DNA of 64,000 bases, taken from NCBI GenBank assembly GCA_007844125.1, contig CM017559.1, positions 68,898,546 to 68,962,545 of the forward strand. Reading direction: 5' to 3'. Below, piece by piece: positions 49,060 through 59,812 of this stretch. The translations under genes and the position numbers were made by a program. The number at the start of each line of letters is the position of its first letter. Within the stretch, counting starts at the first letter, position 1. This stretch comes from Sinonovacula constricta. Its lineage: Eukaryota; Mollusca; Bivalvia; Cardiida; Solecurtidae. The notes beneath the pieces are model-generated. The model was not told the origin of the DNA. It searched no databases and worked only from the letters and a program-made list of their open reading frames with translations.

Positions 49060-49245
49060 TTTTTAGTGACTTCAGTTCTCTCCAATCATTGGCACTGCTG
49101 TGAAGGGGAAAAAAGTATGAAGATCCTCTTGCCAGAAATGGTTCGGTGGATAAGTGTAGTGTATACATATCGTACTATGATGGTGAAAGTAGCAGCAGAT
49201 GGTTGATGATTGGCGGCGTGTCTGACAGCCTAGATTAAGGTCCAC
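49060..49245 (+). mobile_element. Dispersed repeat copy (pair with 46540-46700)
   Basis: GTGACTTCAGTTCTCTCCAA...GATGGTTGATGATTGGCGG; see partner. Confidence 0.6.
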
Positions 49246-50023
49246 CCTAGTTAAAAAATTAAAGCATTTGATGCTTTTCAAAATTTTAATTTTTCATTTG
49301 GCTATACATGGTTTGGGCGAATATGTAAAATGATTTTATAAGTATTTAATGTGAAGCTGATAATAACATAGGACCGATAGAGAAATAAACTATCTGATAC
49401 TCTGAGGTAGGTATCAATTGTCTGGGAGGCTTTATTAAAGAGTCCTTGCATCTTTAAGTGAAATGTCTCTATTCTTAAAAATTCTTTTATTTACACTGCG
49501 TAAAAAGTATAAAAACAAAACATGTTATACTGTTTGTGCTTGTCATTTGAAAGCAAATCTATAAAGGGAGGTTTGACTATTTCATTTACACTTTGCTCTC
49601 AATGGAAGACATTCTACAGGCTTCCTAGTAAAACATTTTAAATGTTAAAAGCCTTAAATGTTGTTTTTATATTTTAAACCTCCCAACATTTTCTTCAGTT
49701 TGCTGAATGACTCATTTAGGCCTTTACTAGTGTTACATTCTTACGCTACTGCAGGTCTGTCTATTATTTTACTGTGATTTAGGAAATGCTTTTACGTCGT
49801 GCGACCCTTGTATGTTTTGCTTCAGCCAAATTAGTACATAACTGGGGCCCGTTTCATTAACAAGTCGCATCGCAATTTTTAGGGTGTTTATCGCAATGTA
49901 AAAATTTATTGCAATTTGCGTTTCAATAAATATCGCAAATCGCAAAAGCACCTGTTTTTGCGATTTATGACGTCAAAACTTGCGTCCGCGTTAAACTAGA
50001 CGCAAATTGTAAGCAAATGAACA

Positions 50024-50190
50024 ATGGCAGAAATAATGCCGCTTGTTATTGCGTCCCGTCGACGAAGACGAGCTCTCCAAAGGGTATTTCGACCTCGCAC
50101 ACTTTTTTCTGCCATTCGGGATTTGGAATTTTCTGCTAATTATCGTGTTTCCCGAGAGATGGCGGAAACCATTATTGGTCTAGTTGGGAT
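50024..50190 (+). pseudogene. HARBI1: HARBI1-like exon 1, left part (before insertion)
   Basis: From ATG at 50024: MAEIMPLVIASRRRRALQRV, then FRPRTLFSAIRDLEFSANYR and VSREMAETIIGLVG. This fits the N-terminal region of HARBI1 family proteins (…Y R.SRE.... I..L). The reading frame runs straight into the insertion at 50190; after the insertion the same bases are repeated and the exon resumes at 50835. Confidence 0.82.
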
Positions 50191-50834
50191 ATGACGTCAT
50201 ATTAAATATAGAAGGGCGTATGCAAATGAGGTATAATATTTGTTAAATATATATTTTTTGAAATGTTGCATTAAAAAGGCGTTTTTTTTTTGTTTCATTT
50301 GTGACAGAGATGTGTTTGTATATGTAAGTAGCAGGTAGTTGTATATATGAGTGAGTGGCGTTTGTATATATAAGTAAGCTAAAACCAATGCTTTAAATTT
50401 CCAGACACATATGTGACCTCGGTCAAGCGGTGCTAATGAAAAAATGTACCAAATATGGATTAACAGATAAATAACAGGTTCAATTTGTTTCCGAAAAAAT
50501 ATTGATGTGCACTGAATAACACAGAGATTTTATATGGTTTTGCATATGTCTACATTTAATGACAAGTAATAACGACTTTGATAATGTGCCTTGAAGTACA
50601 TACTTGGATCAATACATACAATGTAAGTGAGCATATAAACAAAACACTTTCGGTACGAATTAACATTTTAATGACTGAAAATGACCAACAAAGACAGGCA
50701 TAAAACATATACATTTGCCCTAGCGGGAGGTGGCTGATCTGGATCTACTGTATTTGCCGCAGCGTGAGCTGGCTGATCTGGATCAACTCTATTTACCCCG
50801 GTTGGAACTGGCTGATTTCTATCTACTTTATTGG
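50190..50834. mobile_element. 644 bp insertion / duplication, copy 1, inside HARBI1-like exon 1
   Basis: 50191-50834 is nearly identical to 53817-54460 (one difference noted, TTTGATAA versus TATGATAA). It is flanked by TCTAGTTGGGA at 50179-50189 and 50835-50845; with the adjoining TTATTGG the duplicated flank is 18 bp. The insert contains ATGACGTCATATTAAATATA at the left and three units of the 39 bp repeat at the right. Confidence 0.92.
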
Positions 50835-50898
50835 TCTAGTTGGGAGAGACCTTTATAAGCAGAATCGGGGTGGAAATTCTATTTCACCCGAAACACAG
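50835..50898 (+). pseudogene. HARBI1: HARBI1-like exon 1, right part (after insertion)
   Basis: Continues in frame from the split Gly codon region: VGRDLYKQNRGGNSISPETQ, ending at donor ACACAG|GTGAGG (50899). Without the insertion the two parts form one uninterrupted exon of about 72 codons. Confidence 0.82.
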
Positions 50899-51513
50899 GT
50901 GAGGATTTAACATTTATTTGTCGTGATCGCCTATCTCTACTGTATCAACTAAAAACGGTGTACCACATCATATGGGTCCCTGCTTTATACTAGTCCCTTC
51001 AATGTCATTTCCGCTTTGTTCATTTCCGGTGTTTACCCAACTAGCTTGACAATCGTAAACATTATTTCTGTGCAACAAGTATTGATTCAAAGGAAAGACA
51101 ACGATCATTTGCTTACATGGATCATAATTATTATGGATTTATGCAAACGTTTAACGGATCATCCCACGATTTATCTGATTCAACGTGAAAATTGGATTTG
51201 ATCTGCGGATTACCGTAGTTATAAAAGTTATAGAAAGACAAGTTTGATAAACACTTACCTAGTAAAGTACATGTATGTGGTCAGCGGTCAGGTTAATTAT
51301 ATTCCTGCAACTGCTATATCCGTGTATTACAGCTAGTGTAAACATCGATGATTCAGCAGGATGAGGAACTTAAAGTTGAAATGGATAAGCTTCGATTGTC
51401 ATATAACTAAATGTTATCTACAATACTAGGTAGTCCATTATGCTAGAACTCATTTGTTTTTGTTAACATTGAATTTCCTTTATAGAAATTTGTTTCTGCT
51501 TTTATACATATAG

Positions 51514-51653
51514 GTACTTGTCAGCTTAAGGTTCTTGGCGAAAGGAGCCTTCTATTCTGAAATAGCTGATACTCATGGGGTGAGTAGGACAAGTGTCTGC
51601 AGGATTGTCCATGAATTTGTCAGGAGTATAAACAACAATCTTGACAACATTCA
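51514..51653 (+). pseudogene. HARBI1: HARBI1-like exon 2 (HTH region)
   Basis: Acceptor CATATAG|, donor ATTCA|GTAAGT. It encodes VLVSLRFLAKGAFYSEIADT then HGVSRTSVCRIVHEFVRSIN. It matches the family pattern L.ALRF.A.G.F......G.S..SV.R.VH, the helix-turn-helix-like region of Harbinger nucleases. No stop or frameshift inside. Confidence 0.88.
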
Positions 51654-52525
51654 GTAAGTACAAACACAGTAATTGTCCTCATTTGTGTGTTACACTCTTT
51701 ATACTGCAAATAAGGATAATACATTTGGTAATGAATGATTGATTCTGGAACTTATTCACATGCTATATGCTCATACAACCTAAATTCTTTCACAACCTAG
51801 TTTTAAACGTGTTTTGTTTTGTTACTTATTTGCCCTGACACAACCTACACATGAGTAATTGTTTACACAGGCCACATGAATATGGTCCAAACTGTTGGAT
51901 ACCACCTTCAAAAGAGATTGCAAAATATACAAGAAAACCCAAAGTGGCATAATTTTACTATTCCCAAAAGCTTATAACTGAATCCTTGCAAATTTAGACT
52001 CCAAAATCCAAAACACCCCTGTTCTTATATGTGATTTATTTTGAATTAGAATTACAAGGCTGCTTAAAACTTTTATTTATTACACTTACCTTGGTATGCA
52101 CATTCAAATTATCATTATTGCAAAATACTACAATAACAGTACTGAGATATGAAAAAGAAAAGTAAAATGAAATAAAATTGTGTAAATATATTTCAAACAA
52201 ACTTACAGTTAATACTAAATTATATTTTTTAAGTAAAAAGATGTTTGACTGTTATAACAATTTCACAGTGCTTAATAAGCGGATTTTAATCTAGCTGATA
52301 CACTGACAAAAGATGTTCCTGGGTCATAAACTCAACAGCAGTGTTGTATAACAATTGAAACAGGATACTGAAGTGGGTCAAATGATCAGTGGTAAAATGC
52401 TACCAACATAAAGTACATGAAGTTAATCAACATTGCATAAATAAATTCATTTCTGTCTCATATTATTAAATGTTTATGCCACCATCAAGTAGTTAGATTA
52501 AAAATCATGTTATATTTGTTGTTAG

Positions 52526-52720
52526 TTTTCCAACGGATAGAGAATCCATTCGCATGCAGAAGAGAGCTTTCTACGAGAAGTGTCGTTTCCCCAACATTGT
52601 GGGAGCTGTGGACGGTACTCTCATACCAATTATAGCACCAGTTGTGGATGAGGACATATATGTCTGCCGAAAGGGATACCATGCAATCAATTGTCAGGGT
52701 ATTGTCTCCAGCAAAATGCG
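52526..52720 (+). pseudogene. HARBI1: HARBI1-like exon 3 (first catalytic Asp)
   Basis: Acceptor TTGTTAG|, donor ATGCG|GTGTGT. It encodes FPTDRESIRMQKRAFYEKCR, FPNIVGAVDGTLIPIIAP, then VVDEDIYVCRKGYHAINCQG. FP.IVGAVDGT.I.I.AP with Y..RKG.H.IN.Q is diagnostic of the DDE_Tnp_4 / HARBI1 family; the Asp of GAVDGT is the first catalytic residue. The following exon is missing. Confidence 0.92.
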
Positions 52721-53181
52721 GTGTGTAGCTTTTTTTTAACTTTCTTTTATTCATAATTATCACCCTTGGATGAAACAAAAGAGGAGATGTGTGTAACATC
52801 ATCATGATCTAACATACTGTGATAGTATGCATCATTTTTGTTGTTGTGATCAGTCAATTTTCAGTAATTGCTCTTTATTTCATGAAGAAAACCATCTATG
52901 ATCTCAAGAAAGATAACTCCTGATGAACTATTTTTTTAGTTATGCCCCTTTCAAATGACTTTAATATAGAACTTTATGTTGCCTATAACTTTGAATATAC
53001 TGCTTGAATAATGCCATCTTCGACACCTAGAATGAAAACTCCTTTTGAACATGTTCTAATTAAGCCCCTTATAAACATTTTTAACCTGAAACGTATGTGC
53101 TTATTACTAGTACTTGTAGACACAATACTTGATATAAGCCATCTTTATTATTACAATTGTACCTGTTTTGTTTCTTTAAAG

Positions 53182-53244
53182 TTGAGGGCCATATACCTTC
53201 CGAGGTCTGACCAACCAGTCCGTAAACTTGCATATTGCCCTCAA
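53182..53244. repeat. 63 bp imperfect hairpin
   Basis: TTGAGGGCCATAT at the left and ATATTGCCCTCAA at the right are inverted repeats around CCTTCCGAGGTCTGACCAAC, so the block can fold back. It resembles the foldback tips of a small DNA element; family unknown. Confidence 0.65.
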
Positions 53245-53816
53245 GGCCATGTTTTATTTGTTATATTATACCGAATCTTAATCCTTTTATCCCTTTTGTT
53301 GCTTTTATTTTTAGTATAATTTGCTTTCAAATAATAATTGTATTTGTTCAGTGTGTGAAATATCTCAAACCCTAGTCGCTTTTTTTATTATTATTTTTAA
53401 GGGATGCAGCTAAAATCATGCTCTTCTTTTAATATTCAATTTTTGTTGATCAAATTAAATAGTAAATGTTACTAGACAAAAGAACCGGACTTTGAAAACT
53501 TCGTTCGTGTAGGTTTCAAAGGAAAAATCGTGGCTTTTTTTCTGCTAAATATGTTCGGAAGAGCTTCAGTTTTGTCGCGGTTTTTGGTGTTTTTTGTATC
53601 CTTAGATTCGCTGAGTTTAACTAAATCTGTCTCCGATAAAGAGGCGAATCACTTAGACATTTCGACAGTTTGACAATATCGTCTGTTTGTGTTGTCGTAA
53701 AATTCGCACGTCATGAAAGTCGCGTTTAAACAGTCAAACAAACTGGATGACGTCATAAACAGTCAATATAAGAATTATGGACCGGGTAGCCGGTCAATAT
53801 GCGATTTATTGACTGG

Positions 53817-54460
53817 ATGACGTCATATTAAATATAGAAGGGCGTATGCAAATGAGGTATAATATTTGTTAAATATATATTTTTTGAAATGTTGCATTAA
53901 AAAGGCGTTTTTTTTTTGTTTCATTTGTGACAGAGATGTGTTTGTATATGTAAGTAGCAGGTAGTTGTATATATGAGTGAGTGGCGTTTGTATATATAAG
54001 TAAGCTAAAACCAATGCTTTAAATTTCCAGACACATATGTGACCTCGGTCAAGCGGTGCTAATGAAAAAATGTACCAAATATGGATTAACAGATAAATAA
54101 CAGGTTCAATTTGTTTCCGAAAAAATATTGATGTGCACTGAATAACACAGAGATTTTATATGGTTTTGCATATGTCTACATTTAATGACAAGTAATAACG
54201 ACTATGATAATGTGCCTTGAAGTACATACTTGGATCAATACATACAATGTAAGTGAGCATATAAACAAAACACTTTCGGTACGAATTAACATTTTAATGA
54301 CTGAAAATGACCAACAAAGACAGGCATAAAACATATACATTTGCCCTAGCGGGAGGTGGCTGATCTGGATCTACTGTATTTGCCGCAGCGTGAGCTGGCT
54401 GATCTGGATCAACTCTATTTACCCCGGTTGGAACTGGCTGATTTCTATCTACTTTATTGG
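53817..54460. repeat. 644 bp duplication, copy 2
   Basis: Second copy of 50191-50834. Here it continues on the right without a break into the large 39 bp minisatellite, so this is more likely the source or the more complete locus. Left flank contains a second ACTGGATGACGTCAT at about 53743. Confidence 0.93.
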
Positions 54461-55896
54461 CATAAGCGGTAGGCTGGCTGATCTGGATCAACTCTTTTTG
54501 CCCTAGCGGGAGCTGACTGATCTGCATCTACTCTGTTTGCCCTAGCGGGAGCTGGCTGGTCTGGGTCAACTCTATTTGCCCTAGCGGGAGCTGACCGATC
54601 TGGATTTACTCTGTTTGCCACAGTGGGAGCTCGCTGATCTGGATCAACTCTTTTTGCCGCAGCGGGAGCTGGCTGATATGGATAAACTCTATTTGCCCCA
54701 GCGGGAGCGGACTGATCTGGATCTACTCTGTTTGCCCTAGCGGTAGCTGGCTGTTCTAGATCTACTATATTTGCCCTAGCGGGAGCTGGCTGATCTGGAT
54801 TTACTCTATTTGCCCTAGCGGGAGCTGGCTGATCTGGATCAACTCTATTTGCCGCAGCGGGAGCCGGCTGAAATTAAAAAAAACTCTATTTGCCCCAGCG
54901 GGAGCTGACTGATCTGGATCCTCTCTGTTTGCCCTAGCGGTAGCTGGCTGTTCTAGATCTACTATATTTGCCCTAGCGGTAGCTGGCTGATCTGGATCTA
55001 CTCTTTTTGCCCCAGCGTGAGCTGGCTGATCTGGATCAACTGTATTTGCCCCAGCGGGAGCTGACTGATCTGGATCTACTCTATTATTCCAGCGGGAGCT
55101 GACTGATCTGGATCTACTTTATTTGCCCCAGCGGGAGCTGACTGATCTGGATCTACTCTGTTTTGCTCTAGCGGGAGCTGGCTGTTCTAGATCTACTATA
55201 TTTGCCGCAGCGTGAGCTGGCTGATCTGGATCTACTCTTTCTGCCCCAGCGGGAGCTGGCTGATCTGGAACATGTATTTGCCGTAGCGTAAGCTAGCTGA
55301 TCTGGATCAACTGTATTTGCCGTAGCGTGAGCTGGCTGATATGGATAAACTCTATTTGCTCTAGCGGGAGCTGGCTGATCTGGATCTACTCTTTCTGCCC
55401 CAGCGTGAGCTGGCTGATCTGGATCTACTCTGTTTGCCACAGTGGTAGCTGGCTGTTCTAGATCTACTATATTTGCCCTAGCGGGAGCTGGCTGATCTGG
55501 ATCTACTATATTTGCCCTAGCGGGAGCTGGCTGATCTGGATCTACTACATTTGCCCTAGCGGGAGCTGGCTGATCTGGTTCTACTTTATTTGCCCTAGCG
55601 GGAGCTGGCTGATCTGGATCTACTCTTTCTGCCCCAGCGTGAGCTAGCTGATCTGGATCAACTGTATTTTCCGTAGCGTAGGCTAGCTGATCTGGATCAA
55701 CTGTATTTGCCGTAGCGTGAGCTGGCTGATATGGATAAACTCTATTTGCCCCAGCGGGAGCTGGCTGATCTGGATCTACTATATTTGCCCTAGCAGGAGC
55801 TGGCTGATCTGGATCTACTATATTTGCCCCAGCGGGAGCTGACTGATCTGGATCTTCTCTGTTTGCCCCAGTAGTAGCTGGCTGTTCTAGATCTAC
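54334..55896. repeat. 39 bp minisatellite H, left block
   Basis: About 40 units, consensus GATCTGGATCTACTCTATTT + GCCCTAGCGGGAGCTGGCT. 39 bp is 13 codons, so on the minus strand the frame is kept from unit to unit and reads ANRVDPDQPAPAR-like peptides, with an ORF of 253 codons at 55168-55929. It is broken by a few indels and stops elsewhere. Confidence 0.95.
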
Positions 55897-56235
55897 CATG
55901 GGCGTGCCTGGGTTTACGCACTTATGCACGTGCGTAAAGTTGCTTCCAAAAATCTCGCACCCACCTTTTTCTAGTATGTATACAGTCTTGATTTACAAGT
56001 ATTACTCGTAACGCAAATAAATTTAGTTATGTTGACATTGTGTTAATTTTTTAATAAGTCTGTCCATAATAGACCATAAAAAGTTAAGTAGACAAGTGAA
56101 AAAGATTACCTTTTCCATTACAAACAATAGGTATAGGCAAATTTTGCGTGTTTAAAACACCCAGAATGCATTAACGGCTCCCGCTCCCCTATAGAAATAG
56201 TGCGTATACTCAAATATCGCCAAGGCACGCCCCTG
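55897..56235. mobile_element. 339 bp hAT-like MITE inserted in minisatellite H
   Basis: Ends CATGGGCGTGCCTGGG and CCAAGGCACGCCCCTG are inverted repeats (CA.GGGCGTGCCT.GG). They resemble the CAGGGGCGT tips of hAT elements. TCTAC flanks it on both sides (55892-55896 and 56236-56240) as a candidate 5 bp target duplication, shorter than the usual 8 bp of hATs. The interior is non-coding. Confidence 0.85.
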
Positions 56236-56392
56236 TCTACTATCTTTGCCCTAGCGGGAGCTGGCTGATCTGGATCTACTCTTTCTGCCCCAGCGGGAGC
56301 TAGCTGATCTGGATCAACTCTATTTGCCGTAGCGTAAGCTAGCTGATCTGGATCAACTGTATTTGCCCCAGCGTGAGCTGGCACATCTAAAT
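56236..56392. repeat. 39 bp minisatellite H, right block
   Basis: About four more 39 bp units after the MITE, ending CAGCGTGAGCTGGCACATCT. Confidence 0.93.
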
Positions 56393-57837
56393 CTATTCAA
56401 ATAGATCTATTATAAGTCTATTATAAGTTACACTTAACTCAAACTGCTTTGCGTATTTAGTGACTACGTAATGTGTTCTGCGGCTTAATAACGATGTCGT
56501 AAAATATTAAAAATATTATTATCTTGTCGCCCATTTTAAAAATTGTCAGAACCGTTACTTTACATGTTCCGTATATGAACGTTTAAAATTCGAACCAAAG
56601 ATGTTCAAGCAAGAAAGAATGCTGTACGGCAAAAACTACAACGACCCAAACATACACAATTTACATCACTTAAGTAACACAAATCTATTTATGTATTTTA
56701 TACGGACTATAAATGAGTTTTTAAGACACCGTTTGATACACAATGCGGTATTTATGACTAGGCCAGGTCTTTAATTGAATTCTTATTCATAGATGGGGCA
56801 TGCTAGACCGTCACTCGAGACAATTTGGCCCGTATAACCAGAGTAGCCTGGTTGCTTTGGTATGATAATGTCAAAGGAAATGAAATAAGTACATTTATTT
56901 AGCATAGAATCAGATGTGTTGCCGACAAGAATAGGAAAAAGAGGGTCATAAATCAATTTGATTTAGTACGGATGTATTAGTCAATCTTTTTTATTCTTGG
57001 CAACCGTGTATTGAACTTTAAAATTACAAATCGACTCGATGTATTAAACAATTATGAACCAAGTCAAATAAAATCCTATGTGCTGGAAAGCGATAAAATC
57101 CTAAAACAAAATATCTAAAATGTGAAATGAAAGAAGTTCTCAAAACATATATTACTTCATTCACGTAATGTTTTCACCCATGTTGTCATATTAATGCATA
57201 TTATTTTAAAATAAGACGTAACATGTTTTGTTTGGTTCATACTGTGGAAGAAAGCTTATTTCAATTCACGAAAAGGCAACTATTTTGCAGTTTCGAAATT
57301 AATAAATATGACATCTGATATTAATGATGTGAACTGTTTCCATCCGAAGTCATTTTTATTATAGCTTATTAGCGTCTTCAATTGTAAAGATTATAATAAT
57401 ATGATTATTATCGTAGAAATAATACAGAAAACATGAGTATATCACTGTATAATGCTGCAACGTAAGCGACCAGATGTTATTTGCGACATCACTTCTAAAA
57501 TGTGGAGCTTAAGTACATATAAGACGCTTATTGACGAAGGCAGTTATATTGTTAATTAAAATAAAAAGAAACTTAATTTAAATCAAAAAGTAGTTACCTT
57601 TAACATGAACGACACAAGACTTTTGATTTCCCAAACGTAAAATGTTTTTTTTTTTAAAAGCACTAGCATTTACAAAAATATTTATGCAATAAACAACAAC
57701 AATGAAAGCTCGATAATTAAAAATCTATTACTTTAGAAAATGGTAAGTACATGTAATAAGTCCCATCGAAATATATTTTGGCATTGGCAAAAAATCACAA
57801 TACATGTATTATGTATCGTAAAATACCATTACATGTA
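56393..57837. other. Unassigned AT-rich sequence
   Basis: No gene, array or transposon ends recognised. Confidence 0.5.
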
Positions 57838-59812
57838 AAATGACCGTAAAATGCCGATACATGTACCATGACTGTAAAATGACGATACATGTACCATGAC
57901 CGTAAAATGACGATACATGTACTATGACTGTAAAGTGACTATACATGTACCATGACTGTTAAGTGACGATACATGTACCATGACTGGAAAGTGACGATAC
58001 ATGTACTATGACTGTAAAGTGACGATACATGTACTATGACTGTAAAAGGACAATTCATGTACCATGACTGTAAAGTGACGATACATGTACCATGACCGTA
58101 AAATGCCGATACATGTTCCATGACTGTAAAGTGACGATACATGTACTATGACTGTAAAGTGACGATACATGTACTATGACTGTAAAGTGACGATACATGT
58201 ACCATGACTGTAAAGTGACTATACATGTACTATGACTGTAAAATGACGATACATGTACCATGACTGTAAAGTGACGATACATGTACCATGACTGTAACAT
58301 GACGATACATGTACTATGACTGTAAAATGACGATACATGTACCATGACTGTAAAGTGACGATACATGTACCATGACTGTAAAGTGACGATACATGTACCA
58401 TGACTGTAAAGTGACGATACATGTACTATGACTGTAAAGTGACGATACATGTACCATGACTGTAAAGTGACGATAGATGTACCATGACTGTAAAGTGACG
58501 ATACATGTACTATGACTGTAAAGTGACGATACATGTACCATGACTGTAAAGTGACGATACATGTACCATGACTGTAAAGGGACTATACATGTACCATGAC
58601 TGTAAAGTGACGATACATGTACCATGACTGTAAAGTGACGATACATGTACCATGACTGTAAAGTGACGATACATGTACCATGACTGTAAAGTGACGATAG
58701 ATGTACTATGACTGTAAAGTGACTTTACATGTACCATGACTGTAAAGTGACGATAGATGTACCATGACTGTAAAGTGACGATACATGTACTATGACTGTA
58801 AAGTGACGATACATGTACCTTGACTGTAAAGTGACTTTACATGTACCATGACTGTAAAGTGACGATACATGTACCATGACTGTAAAGTGACGATACAGTG
58901 ACGATAGATGTACCATGACTGTAAAGTGACGATACATGTATCATGACTGTAAAGTGACGATACATGTACCATGACTGTAAAGTGACTATACATGTACCAT
59001 GACAGTAAAGTGACGATACATGTACCATGACTGTAAAGTGACGATACATGTACTATGACCGTAAAATGCCAATACAAGTACTATGACCGTTAAATGCCAA
59101 TACATATACTCTGGCCGTAAAATGCCAATACATGTACTCTGGCCTTAAAATGCCAATACATGTACTCTGACCGTAAAATCCATTCCATGTACTTTGACCG
59201 TAAAATGCAGTTACTTGTACTATGACCGTAAAATGCCACTACATGTACTCTGAACGTAAAACGCCTTTACATGTACTATGATCGTAAAATGGCAACACTT
59301 TTACTATGGCTGTTCATTGCCAAAAAATGTACTATGACCGTAAAATGCCAACACATGTTTTATGACCGTAAAATGCCAATACATGTACTATGGCCGTAAT
59401 TGCAGAAACATGTAGTATGACCGTAAAATGCCAACACATGTACTGTGACCGTAAAATGCCAATAAATGTATTATGACCGTTAAAATACCAATAAATGAAC
59501 TTTGACCGTAAAATGCCAACACATGTACTATGGCCGTACATTGCCAACACATGTACTATGGCCGTACATTGCCAACGCATGTACTATGACCGTAAAATGC
59601 CAATAAATGTACTATGACCGTAAAATGCCAATAAATGTACTATGATCGTAAAATGCCAATAAATGTACTATGACCGTAAAATGCCAACACATGTACTATG
59701 GCCGTACATTGCCAACACATGTACTATGACCGTAAAATGCCAATAAATGTACAATGACCGTAAGATGCCAATAAATGTATTATGACCGTAAAATGCTAAC
59801 ACATACACTATA
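57838..59812. repeat. 28 bp minisatellite I with two subfamilies
   Basis: About 70 units. 57855-59050: TGACTGTAAAGTGACGATAC + ATGTACCA. 59050-59812: the subfamily GACCGTAAAATGCCAATACA + TGTACTAT, more diverged. The subfamily change is sharp near 59055. The ORFs of 60-160 codons on the minus strand follow from stop-poor units. Confidence 0.96.

Larger units (their letters stand above)
49844..52720 (+). mobile_element. HARBI1: PIF/Harbinger-type transposon remnant (HARBI1-like), interrupted
   Basis: Its start GGGGCCCGTTTCATTAACAA is the kind of terminal sequence seen on Harbinger elements. Three coding exons of a HARBI1-like nuclease follow (separate entries). I find no exon with the second and third acidic catalytic residues and no matching right-hand terminal repeat before the 53817 duplication, so the element is truncated at its 3' end. 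Exon 1 is further split by the 644 bp insertion at 50190-50834. Confidence 0.82.

Noticed and set aside
50197..50388. 63-codon minus-strand ORF, identical at 53823-54014, as a conserved gene
   Set aside because: The identity is due to the recent 644 bp duplication; AT-rich, no motif.
52485..52805. 106-codon minus-strand ORF
   Set aside because: Antisense shadow of the HARBI1-like exon 3.
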